Assembly (NCBI GenBank): GCA_017556845.1
Contig: JAFYMA010000010.1
Coordinates: forward strand, 1 to 16,790
From: Clostridia bacterium
Lineage (GTDB): Bacteria > Bacillota > Clostridia > Oscillospirales > CAG-272
Length of the DNA stretch: 16,790 bases
Reading direction: 5' to 3'
Of the stretch, positions 1 through 5,741 are shown piece after piece. The notes below the pieces were generated by a model. The model saw only the letters and a list, made by a program, of their open reading frames with translations, was not told the origin of the DNA and ran no database searches. Each line of letters begins with the position of its first letter. Positions within the stretch are counted from its first letter, which is position 1. The position numbers and the translations under genes are program-made.

Positions 1-1
1 A

Positions 2-379
2 CAATTTTATAATATTCAGCGAATACCTGATAATAATTCTATAATGCAAAGTATTAACTTGTATGCTTATTGCATGAATAATCCAATAAATTATCAGGAT
101 AAAACAGGTGAGTCTGCAACAGCAACTGTTATTATTACTGCCCCCAAATGGGTTCCGTGGGTAATAGCAGGCGCTACTGCGGTTGTAACAGCTATAACTG
201 GCTATTATGCAAGTAACAACCAAAAAGGCTTGGAAAAAGGAATGAGCAAAAATCAAAAGGAAAAATTTCAAAGAGAAATTGAAGATTTTAAGAGAGGAAT
301 GGGAAGAGGACCCGGTGATCATTTGCCATGGGAAATTTTAGTTGAAATTGCTGAGGAAATTCGCAAAAACTATAAGTGA
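2..379 (+). CDS. RHS-repeat / polymorphic toxin protein, C-terminal end (partial)
   Basis: The reading frame is open from the left edge, so only the last 125 residues are visible. Near the start is the sequence NLYAYCMNNPINYQDKTG, which matches the conserved end of the RHS repeat-associated core (typical form NLYAYCxNNPxxYxDPxG). In RHS proteins this point marks the change to a variable C-terminal toxin or effector domain. Here the tail has a hydrophobic stretch (WVPWVIAGATAVVTAITGYY), then a charged, Lys/Glu-rich helical segment ending in GRGPGDHLPWEILVEIAEEI. I cannot assign this tail to a named toxin family. The ATG at 44 is internal and should not be taken as the start. The stop overlaps the next gene by 4 nt (GTGA), as is common for toxin/immunity pairs. 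The RHS call is firm; toxic activity is inferred. Confidence 0.8.
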   Translation, partial: QFYNIQRIPDNNSIMQSINLYAYCMNNPINYQDKTGESATATVIITAPKWVPWVIAGATAVVTAITGYYASNNQKGLEKGMSKNQKEKFQREIEDFKRGMGRGPGDHLPWEILVEIAEEIRKNYK

Positions 380-810
380 GTGTGATTTATATGATTAATA
401 CTGCAAAAATATTTATTTATATTGAGTTTAGTGCTGATAATTTGCCCAAAGAAAGGATTAATGATTTATGGAATAATTGTGATGTCTATTTTTCAATGAA
501 AGGAGAACCCTTTTTTGAATTTGAGTCGGGGCAAAAAATAAAAAAACACAGGAAATATGATTACTGTAACATTCGATATGAGTTTCTACAAAGTGAATCG
601 ACATTAAACGATATATTGATAAATTTCTTAATAACACAAAGAGATAGTATTAATTACATATCAAGCAATTATGTTGATGTTACCCCAAAAATCCATATAT
701 GTATATATCCATCTTCAGAGCAATATACTTTTGATTTTTCCATTGACCTATTAAAACTGTTATCGCTATTAAATATAGAAATAGGCATTACTGTTTTGCA
801 ACTGGGGTAA
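376..810 (+). CDS. Putative immunity protein for the RHS toxin tail
   Basis: This encodes 144 residues from a GTG start that overlaps the RHS stop codon; an ATG at 391 in the same frame is an alternative start (139 residues). No strong Shine-Dalgarno sequence precedes either one (GAGGAA lies about 16 bases before the GTG), so translation is probably coupled to the upstream gene. The protein is small and soluble, without a signal peptide or membrane segments. Its alternating hydrophobic strands and its end (LLKLLSLLNIEIGITVLQLG) recall the DUF4279-type immunity fold, but I cannot confirm that by eye. The position straight after an RHS C-terminus, the small size and the low GC content all fit an immunity gene. 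It is followed at once by a strong terminator. The gene is likely real; the function is inferred from context. Confidence 0.6.
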   Translation: MSVIYMINTAKIFIYIEFSADNLPKERINDLWNNCDVYFSMKGEPFFEFESGQKIKKHRKYDYCNIRYEFLQSESTLNDILINFLITQRDSINYISSNYVDVTPKIHICIYPSSEQYTFDFSIDLLKLLSLLNIEIGITVLQLG

Positions 811-831
811 ACAACAACCAATGATTTCACT

Positions 832-869
832 CAGAGAGGTAGATGTAAAGTCTGCCTCTCTGTTTTTTT
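832..869 (+). terminator. Rho-independent terminator of the RHS/immunity unit
   Basis: A 12-bp stem (CAGAGAGGTAGA with TCTGCCTCTCTG, one G-T pair) and a 7-nt loop are followed by seven T residues at 863-869. It lies 22 bases after the putative immunity gene and faces the right way for it. Confidence 0.9.
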
Positions 870-883
870 GAAAATTTTTGTAA

Positions 884-992
884 TTTGGTAAATGACAAAT
901 TGATATATTTTTGGCTGTTTTCGAGTTGTATTTTGACTTTAGAAATGCTGAAAGCCTTGATACAAGCGGGTTTTGGCGTGTCATTTACTAAA
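884..992. repeat. Small MITE-like element with 14-bp terminal inverted repeats
   Basis: TTTGGTAAATGACA at 884-897 and TGTCATTTACTAAA at 979-992 are inverted copies with one mismatch, bounding about 109 bp with no coding potential. I see no clear target-site duplication. The size and ends resemble a miniature inverted-repeat element, but multi-copy status cannot be judged from one window. Confidence 0.4.
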
Positions 993-1076
993 ATATGACA
1001 AATGCTTTTTTAGGTGCTATGATTTAACTGTAGGCTTACATCAATAACACTTGAAGCCGTTGTTACAAGTGTCATG

Positions 1077-1212
1077 TGTCATTTGGGGACGTACATTTTT
1101 TGTCATATTTTAATTGACTGAAACAAATTGATGTGATATGGCACGGTGACAAGGGGACGGTTTGAGATGATCCCCTAAGACACACTTTGGGGACAGGTAT
1201 TTTTTGCCGGTA
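1077..1212. repeat. REP-like region with repeated GGGGAC words
   Basis: Three GGGGAC words (starting near 1085, 1154 and 1190) sit in contexts such as TTTGGGGAC, with TGTCA/TGACA words around them. AGGGGA at 1152-1157 can pair with TCCCCT at 1171-1176. From general knowledge, GGGGACGG-type words are frequent in non-coding repeats linked to REP-associated (Y1/IS200-like) transposases in Clostridia. No transposase gene is present here. Together with the preceding element this accounts for most of the gene-free stretch 811-1269. Confidence 0.35.
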
Positions 1213-1228
1213 TTTAAGCATAACACAA

Positions 1229-1257
1229 CCGGGGGCGAAAATTCGCCCCCGGTTTTT
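1229..1257. terminator. Strong GC-rich hairpin downstream of the permease gene
   Basis: The palindrome at 1229-1252 (left arm CCGGGGGCGAA, right arm TTCGCCCCCGG) is followed by TTTTT on the plus strand. It sits 18 bases past the end of the minus-strand permease gene, so it probably ends that transcript. The minus-strand side lacks a good T tract, so its strength in that direction is uncertain; it would stop plus-strand readthrough more convincingly. Confidence 0.65.
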
Positions 1258-1269
1258 ATGTAGCTTTTT

Positions 1270-2541
1270 TTAAATTCCGTATACCATCCAAACATAAATG
1301 TATGCGGGAATGATTGCCGCAAGAGTAAAGGGAATACCGATACGGAAGAAGTCGCGGTTTTTAACCTCGTAGCCCTCTTTACGCAGTCTTCCTAGACCGG
1401 TAATGTTTGCCGATGCACCGATGGGAGTACAGTTACCGCCAAGTGTTGCACCCGACAAAAGGCCGAAGTAAAGGGGAGTGGGGTCAATACCAAGTGCCGC
1501 CGCAATACCGCCTATAACAGGTATCATAGTCGCAACATAGGGGATATTGTCAATAAATGCCGAAATGACTACCGAACCCCATACTATAATAGTGTAAAGA
1601 AGAAATACGTTACCTCCGCCCAGATTTGCAAGTGCTTTTGCCACCATATCGATTACGCCCTGTGCGGTTATGCCGCCTATCATAAGAAACAGACCAAATA
1701 AAATTCCGATTGTGGTAAAGTCAATTTCCTTAAGAGGTGCTACGATTGAGGAAAAGGATTTTTTCTTTATAATTGTATAAACAAGTGCGATTACAAGAAG
1801 TGCACAACAGATAAGTCCGTTTGTTTCTGCGGGTTTTTCGGGGATAAAGGATACTAAAATCAAAAGCACAAGTGCCGCAACAAGAAAGAGGGTGGGGACA
1901 ATATCTTCCACCTTTGTACGGCTTTCGTTCTTTTCTACGGCTGTGGTTTCTTTGCGGAAAATAAACAAAATGATAAGAGCAGAAAGAACTGCACCAAGCT
2001 CTACAGCAAAGAATATACTGGGTTTACCCTGATACCAGAAAAATTCAAGAAAGCTCATATCCAGTGCCGAGCCCAGCATTATGGCTGTTGTATCACCGAT
2101 AAGGGTTGCCGCACCCTGAAGATTTGAAGAAACGGCAATAGCGATTATAAAGGGCACAGGATTTGTTTTAAGCTTTTTGCATATTGCAAGGGCAATGGGT
2201 GCTACCATTAAAACTGTTGCCACGTTGTCAACAAAGGCAGAGATAATACCTGCAAAAAGCGAAAGGGCAACAGCTGCCCATTTTACGTTGGGCACCTTTT
2301 CCATAACCAAATCCGCCAAAAGTGCGGGCATTTTGCTTTCGGTAAACAGAGCAACAAGACCCATAGTGCCTGCTATCATAAGTATTACGTTCCAGTCAAG
2401 CGAGCCCCATATTTCATTTACAGGAAGCATGCCGGTAAGAATGAATACAAGTCCTGAAGCAATGGCTATGTAGGGGCGGTATTTGCTGAAAATGAGCATT
2501 AAAGCATAAGTAACTGCAAAAAGTATAATTGCGGGTATCAT
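1270..2541 (-). CDS. ArsB/NhaD-type ion transporter superfamily permease
   Basis: A 423-residue integral membrane protein with about ten to twelve hydrophobic segments. Two related halves can be seen. Each has an AF(V/I)DN motif followed by a helix (AFVDNVATVLMVAPIA near 102-117 and AFIDNIPYVATMIPVI in the second half), and each has a re-entrant-loop-like motif (NLQGAATLIGDTTAIMLG near 140-157 and ATLGGNCTPIGASANI). This inverted two-half layout is typical of the ion transporter superfamily that includes ArsB arsenite permeases, NhaD Na+/H+ antiporters, the P protein and citrate/dicarboxylate carriers. The substrate cannot be read from sequence. No arsR, arsA or arsC lies nearby, so arsenite export has no contextual support. 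AGGAGA precedes the ATG by 8 bases and a consensus promoter lies 41-70 bases upstream. It appears to be transcribed alone. Confidence 0.9.
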   Translation of the reverse strand: MIPAIILFAVTYALMLIFSKYRPYIAIASGLVFILTGMLPVNEIWGSLDWNVILMIAGTMGLVALFTESKMPALLADLVMEKVPNVKWAAVALSLFAGIISAFVDNVATVLMVAPIALAICKKLKTNPVPFIIAIAVSSNLQGAATLIGDTTAIMLGSALDMSFLEFFWYQGKPSIFFAVELGAVLSALIILFIFRKETTAVEKNESRTKVEDIVPTLFLVAALVLLILVSFIPEKPAETNGLICCALLVIALVYTIIKKKSFSSIVAPLKEIDFTTIGILFGLFLMIGGITAQGVIDMVAKALANLGGGNVFLLYTIIVWGSVVISAFIDNIPYVATMIPVIGGIAAALGIDPTPLYFGLLSGATLGGNCTPIGASANITGLGRLRKEGYEVKNRDFFRIGIPFTLAAIIPAYIYVWMVYGI

Positions 2542-2581
2542 AGTGAGGTCTCCTTTTGAATTATCGATTGTTATGTCGGGT

Positions 2582-2611
2582 AGTATATCATATGCAGGGG
2601 AAGGATGTCAA
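2582..2611 (-). promoter_or_regulatory. SigA promoter for the permease gene
   Basis: Read on the minus strand: TTGACA (2611-2606), an 18-bp spacer, then TATACT (2587-2582). It lies about 40 bases upstream of the permease start codon. Confidence 0.8.
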
Positions 2612-2626
2612 ATGAAAGTTTTTAAA

Positions 2627-2651
2627 AGGGGTTCGAGTCCCTTACGATGCA
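2627..2651 (+). pseudogene. tRNA 3'-end fragment (T arm and half acceptor stem)
   Basis: AGGGG TTCGAGT CCCTT forms a regular T stem and loop, followed by seven bases (ACGATGC) and an A that could be the acceptor 3' strand and discriminator base. The matching 5' acceptor strand, D arm and anticodon arm are absent upstream, where the permease promoter lies. Fifteen bases (GGGGTTCGAGTCCCT) are identical to the intact tRNA-Met 370 bases away, but the acceptor half differs, so it is not a simple partial duplicate of that gene. It is followed closely by a terminator. Confidence 0.5.
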
Positions 2652-2660
2652 GTATGCAAC

Positions 2661-2689
2661 AAAAAAAGACACCCGATGGTGTCTTTTTT
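2661..2689. terminator. Bidirectional terminator after the tRNA fragment
   Basis: A run of seven A, the stem GACACC/GGTGTC with a CGAT loop, then a run of six T, inside a longer palindrome spanning 2656-2693. The A and T tracts allow termination on both strands. Confidence 0.75.
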
Positions 2690-2798
2690 GTTGCCTTTTA
2701 CGTTCATAATAGATGCAATCTATTTTTGATAAATTTTATAGTGCCAAAATTAGTGTCATTATTGGTGACAAAATCAGTGACATTTTTGCATAGTGAAA

Positions 2799-2957
2799 TA
2801 TCAACTTCGTTGATGTGAAATAATTTCTATCGAAATCGTGAAATAGAAAACTTCGTTTTCTGTGAAATGAAATAAATCCACACGCCGCAAGGCGTATTTC
2901 ACATTGCGGAGCAATATTTCACGCCCGAAGGGTATTTCACAAATCCTGAAAGGATTT
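2799..2957. repeat. Array of seven mini-hairpins joined by GTGAAAT / ATTTCAC
   Basis: Seven consecutive short stem-loops are seen: ATCAAC/GTTGAT (2800-2814), ATTTC/GAAAT (2823-2836), AGAAAAC/GTTTTCT (2845-2861), ACGCC/GGCGT (2882-2895), ATTGC/GCAAT (2903-2915), GCCC/GGGT (2923-2933) and AAATCCT/AGGATTT (2941-2957). Most loops are TTC, GAA or a near variant. In the left half the hairpins are joined by GTGAAAT, in the right half by ATTTCAC, so the whole is a large imperfect inverted arrangement. The stems share no sequence, so base pairing appears to be what is conserved. No reading frame is seen. This fills most of the gene-free stretch between the permease promoter and tRNA-Met. Confidence 0.75.
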
Positions 2958-2966
2958 ATTTCGTTG

Positions 2967-2991
2967 AAAAAAGCACCGACAAAGTCGATGC
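2967..2991 (-). terminator. Terminator of tRNA-Met
   Basis: On the minus strand the stem GCATCGAC/GTCGGTGC (one U-G pair) with a TTT loop is followed by six T. The C-A mismatch that the plus-strand reading would have shows that the minus strand is the functional direction. It begins 7 bases past the tRNA CCA end. Confidence 0.85.
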
Positions 2992-2998
2992 TTTTTTC

Positions 2999-3075
2999 TG
3001 GTGGGCCTTCAGGGACTCGAACCCCGGACCGACCGGTTATGAGCCGGTTGCTCTAACCAACTGAGCTAAAAGCCC
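2999..3075 (-). tRNA. tRNA-Met (anticodon CAT)
   Basis: A 77-nt gene that includes an encoded CCA. The acceptor stem is GGGCTTT with AAGGCCC (one T-G pair), the D arm is GCTC...GAGC, the anticodon stem ACCGG/CCGGT encloses the loop CTCATAA (anticodon CAT), and the T arm is CGGGG TTCGAGT CCCTG. All stems close. It does not show the C1-A72 mismatch and GGG/CCC anticodon stem of an initiator tRNA, so elongator Met is most likely. A tRNA-Ile2 whose CAT is modified to lysidine cannot be fully excluded by eye. It has its own promoter and terminator. Confidence 0.93.
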
Positions 3076-3098
3076 GTGACATTTCGTCAACGGATATT

Positions 3099-3127
3099 AG
3101 TATATCACAGTTTGACGAGTTTGTCAA
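3099..3127 (-). promoter_or_regulatory. SigA promoter of tRNA-Met
   Basis: Read on the minus strand: TTGACA (3127-3122), a 17-bp spacer, TATACT (3104-3099), followed about 24 bases later by the tRNA 5' end. It lies between the ABC ATPase stop codon and the tRNA. Confidence 0.85.
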
Positions 3128-3148
3128 TATGTTTTCCGAATTTTTTTA

Positions 3149-3964
3149 TTATTTTTCTTTAGCTTTTTGCAAAAATGCCTGGAGATTTGGGCTTTGAGGG
3201 TGTAAAAATACGTCTTTCGGTCTTCCCTCTTCCTCAATTACACCGTTTGACATATATATAACCTTATCCGCAACGCTTCTTGCAAACTCCATTTCGTGAG
3301 TTACGACGACCATCGTGGTATCCTTTGATTTAAGTCCTCTGATAACCTTTAAAACCTCGCCTGTAAGCTCCGGGTCAAGCGCTGATGTAGGCTCGTCAAA
3401 GCACAGTATCTTCGGCGTCATAGCAAGCGCCCTTGCTATTGCAACTCTCTGTGACTGACCGCCGGAAAGCTGACACGGATATGCATCCTTTTTATCGGCA
3501 AGACCTACTCTTTCAAGAAGCATCAATGCATTTGCCATGTTTTCAGCGTATCTTTTTTCCTTATACTGCTTTGCCTGTGCTCCCGTGAGCTTCATATGCT
3601 TTATTTCTTCTTTTACGGCAAGGTCGGGAGCAAGCGTAACGTTTTTCAAAACGGAATACTGAGGAAAGAGATTGAACGATTGGAATACAAGACCGAAATT
3701 CAATCTGTTTTCACGTATCTCCTTATCGGACATATTCTTATGCTCTTCTCCGTCTATAAGCAGCTTACCGTCAACCGTTATCGTGCCCTTGTCGGGCGTT
3801 TCAAGAAAGTTAAGGCATCTCAGCAGCGTCGTTTTACCGCTTCCCGATGAGCCGATAAGAGCAAGCACCTCGCCCTTTTCGAGCGTAAACGATATTCCCT
3901 TTAAGACCTGAACATCGCCAAAGCTCTTCTCTATTCCCTCTACCTTTAAAATACTATCACTCAT
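3149..3964 (-). CDS. Polar amino acid ABC transporter, ATP-binding subunit
   Basis: A 271-residue ABC ATPase of the GlnQ/ArtP type, the cytoplasmic motor of the importer encoded by the two genes before it in the operon. Visible motifs are Walker A (GSSGSGKT, 38-45), the Q-loop region (LVFQSFNLFPQYSV), the signature LSGGQSQR, Walker B with D-loop (ILCFDEPTSALD) and the switch His (VVVTHEM). The usual length is about 240-250. The excess is mainly a Lys/Glu-rich helical insert between the Q-loop and the signature (around DLAVKEEIKHMKLTGAQAKQ). The start has only a weak ribosome binding site (GGATGG). The gap to the permease gene is 34 bases. No terminator is visible between its stop and the tRNA-Met promoter. 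Confidence 0.94.
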   Translation of the reverse strand: MSDSILKVEGIEKSFGDVQVLKGISFTLEKGEVLALIGSSGSGKTTLLRCLNFLETPDKGTITVDGKLLIDGEEHKNMSDKEIRENRLNFGLVFQSFNLFPQYSVLKNVTLAPDLAVKEEIKHMKLTGAQAKQYKEKRYAENMANALMLLERVGLADKKDAYPCQLSGGQSQRVAIARALAMTPKILCFDEPTSALDPELTGEVLKVIRGLKSKDTTMVVVTHEMEFARSVADKVIYMSNGVIEEEGRPKDVFLHPQSPNLQAFLQKAKEK

Positions 3965-3998
3965 AAATCAACCATCCATTTCTTTCAAAGCGTCGGTC

Positions 3999-4643
3999 TT
4001 AACCCTTATAATAATCGAGCTTTCTTTCTATGTATCCGAACAAAAGCGTAAGTGCTCCGACAAATACAAGGAAGAATACGCCTGTGTAGAACAAGGGCCA
4101 TATAAGTCCCTTTGCGGTATACCGTTCTGCCGCCATAATTATCTCTGAATATGCAATAACACGTGCCAGCGACGTATCCTTTACAAGCGTTATAATTTCA
4201 TTACCCATAGGCGGTACTGTACGCTTTATGACCTGAAAAAGAACTATTCTGCTGAATATCTGTCCCTTCGTCATACCGAGAACCTGACCTGCCTCGTACT
4301 GTCCTTTCGGAATGGATTCTATTCCGCCTCTGTATATTTCGGAAAAATATGCCGCATAGTTAATAATAAAGGCTATGAGAACCGCCGTAAGTCTGCTGCT
4401 CATAGGTGCATTGAACACAAGCCCCGGAACGTACATCACCACAAACAGCTGAAGCACCAGGGGTGTGCCTCTGATTATCCATACAAACGTCTTGGTGATA
4501 TATTTAAGCGGAGCGAAGCGTGACATCGATCCGAACGTTATCACAAGCCCCAGCGGGATCGCACCGAGCAAGGTCAGTAAAAAGATCAAGCCGTTCTGTG
4601 CAAAATTGACGAGCAGATCCAGAGTAACCTCTGTAAAAAGCAT
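3999..4643 (-). CDS. Polar amino acid ABC transporter, permease subunit
   Basis: A 214-residue permease of the HisM/GlnP family with about five hydrophobic membrane segments. The EAA loop that contacts the ATPase is visible as YRGGIESIPKGQYEAGQVLG followed by MTKGQIFSRIVLFQ. The early RGTPLVLQLFVV segment is also typical of amino acid permeases of this family. Such permeases usually work as homodimers when only one permease gene is present, as here. It lies between the binding-protein gene and the ATPase gene on the same strand. The ribosome binding site is weak and rather far (AAAGG, about 13 bases from the ATG). Together with the hairpin upstream this suggests lower expression than the binding protein. 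Confidence 0.94.
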   Translation of the reverse strand: MLFTEVTLDLLVNFAQNGLIFLLTLLGAIPLGLVITFGSMSRFAPLKYITKTFVWIIRGTPLVLQLFVVMYVPGLVFNAPMSSRLTAVLIAFIINYAAYFSEIYRGGIESIPKGQYEAGQVLGMTKGQIFSRIVLFQVIKRTVPPMGNEIITLVKDTSLARVIAYSEIIMAAERYTAKGLIWPLFYTGVFFLVFVGALTLLFGYIERKLDYYKG

Positions 4644-4676
4644 AAGGGAAAACCGTACCTTTCAGAAAATATGGTC

Positions 4677-4708
4677 AAATTGCCGCAACAAATACGTTGC
4701 GGCAATTT
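4677..4708 (-). terminator. Intercistronic hairpin (attenuator) between binding protein and permease
   Basis: A perfect 13-bp stem (4677-4689 with 4696-4708) and a 6-nt loop lie between the binding-protein stop and the permease start. Only TTT follows on the minus strand, so it should be a partial terminator or an RNA-stabilising 3' end. Binding-protein genes of ABC operons are often followed by such hairpins, which favour excess binding protein. Confidence 0.6.
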
Positions 4709-4727
4709 CAAGTATTCAATAACTTAA

Positions 4728-5531
4728 TTATTCGCCTTTGATAAGCTGACCTTCAAGCTTATACTTCTTTGCGATAGCGTCTATCGTGCCATCCTTCATA
4801 AGCTTGTCAATAGCCTCGTTGAACTTCTTGATAGTGTCAGTATCGTTCTTGCGGAATGCAATACCGTACTCTTCTACTGCGAATGCGTATGCGTCAACAA
4901 CAACGAGATCAGCGTAGTCTGTGCCTTCGCCGATCATACCGATGGATGTAACGAAGTCAACAACGCATCCGTCGGACGTGCCTGACTTAACCTCAAGAAT
5001 AGCCTTTGCCATCGTATCTACTGCTGTATATGCAACGTTAGCATTCTTGAATACGTCAGCAGGCGCAATATTCTCTTTTGCATCGCCGATAATCGTCGTT
5101 TCGCCCGCAGAGCCTTTTTCAGCACAGATCTTCATACCTGCAAGACCTGCTTCTGTGCTGTACTTTTCAAGGTTGGAAGCCTTAACAACGAGAACCTGCT
5201 TGTTCTTCATATAGGGGTTTGAAATACCCATATTCGTCTTACGCTCTTCCGTGATCGTCATACCGTTCCAGATGCAGTCGATGTTGCCTGCGTTGAGCTC
5301 TGTTTCCTTTGAGTTCCAGTTGATCTCCTGGAATTTAGGTGTAAGACCGAGCTCCTTGCAGACTGCTTCTGCAAATTCTGTCTCAAATCCAACAAGCTTC
5401 TTGTTGTCGTCAAAATAGTTCATCGGCTCAAAGTATGTAATGCCGATAACGAATTCTTCCTTCTGGCCGCAAGCACAGAAAATGCCGAGGCAAAGGGTGA
5501 TCGCCATAACAAATGCAATAATTTTTTTCAT
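4728..5531 (-). CDS. Amino acid ABC transporter substrate-binding lipoprotein
   Basis: A 267-residue extracytoplasmic solute-binding protein, family 3 (GlnH/HisJ-like). The N-terminus has a signal (MKKIIAFVMAITLCLGIFCACGQKEE by residue 26) that ends in FCAC; Cys21 is the likely lipidation site, with Cys19 as an alternative. The lipobox is not a perfect consensus. The body starts with VIGITYFEPMNYFDDNKKLVGFE-like sequence (broken here), then LNAGNIDCIWNGMTITEERK, both characteristic of this family. Binding would take place at the outer face of the membrane, handing substrate to the permease. The exact amino acid cannot be told. A good ribosome binding site (GAGAGGA) and a consensus promoter precede it. 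It is the first gene of the operon that continues with the permease and ATPase genes. Confidence 0.95.
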   Translation of the reverse strand: MKKIIAFVMAITLCLGIFCACGQKEEFVIGITYFEPMNYFDDNKKLVGFETEFAEAVCKELGLTPKFQEINWNSKETELNAGNIDCIWNGMTITEERKTNMGISNPYMKNKQVLVVKASNLEKYSTEAGLAGMKICAEKGSAGETTIIGDAKENIAPADVFKNANVAYTAVDTMAKAILEVKSGTSDGCVVDFVTSIGMIGEGTDYADLVVVDAYAFAVEEYGIAFRKNDTDTIKKFNEAIDKLMKDGTIDAIAKKYKLEGQLIKGE

Positions 5532-5564
5532 TGTGAAATCCTCTCTTATTTAATTTGCTTGTAC

Positions 5565-5593
5565 AGTATACTACATAATTTTCGTTTTGTCAA
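5565..5593 (-). promoter_or_regulatory. SigA promoter of the amino acid ABC transporter operon
   Basis: Read on the minus strand: TTGACA (5593-5588), a 17-bp spacer, TATACT (5570-5565). Just upstream (5600-5640) the TTAACGAATTAAAGCGTTAACGAAT stretch contains two copies of TTAACGAAT, 17 bases apart, which could be an operator. Confidence 0.85.
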
Positions 5594-5675
5594 GTAAAAT
5601 TTTAACGAATTAAAGCGTTAACGAATGAAATTTTATCTTTACCAACGATAATACGTATTATTTTCCTTATATTTA

Positions 5676-5705
5676 TTGACAAAGAACGCTTTTGTGTGAT
5701 AAAAT
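5676..5705 (+). promoter_or_regulatory. Promoter of the esterase-fhs-tsaEB-rpiB-ruvX operon
   Basis: TTGACA (5676-5681), an 18-bp spacer and TAAAAT (5700-5705). It is followed by AGGAGG at 5725-5730, 11 bases before the ATG at 5742. It diverges from the ABC transporter promoter about 80 bases away. Confidence 0.7.
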
Positions 5706-5741
5706 ATCAAATGTTTAAGCATACAGGAGGTTCGGTTCATT

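Noticed and set aside
769..984. A 71-residue minus-strand frame
   Set aside because: It runs across the immunity-gene end, a strong terminator and the MITE-like ends, with no ribosome binding site.
1110..1322. A 70-residue minus-strand frame
   Set aside because: It is built from the GGGGAC repeat and the permease-gene terminator, and overlaps the permease 3' end in another frame.
1270..2541. Naming the permease arsB
   Set aside because: The fold is right, but no arsenic genes are near and the same fold serves many other substrates.
2543..2818. A 91-residue plus-strand frame
   Set aside because: It crosses the permease promoter, the tRNA fragment and a bidirectional terminator; its composition is not protein-like.
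2799..2957. CRISPR array
   Set aside because: Units are irregular, linkers are only 7-8 bases, the 'spacers' are palindromes, and no cas gene is near.
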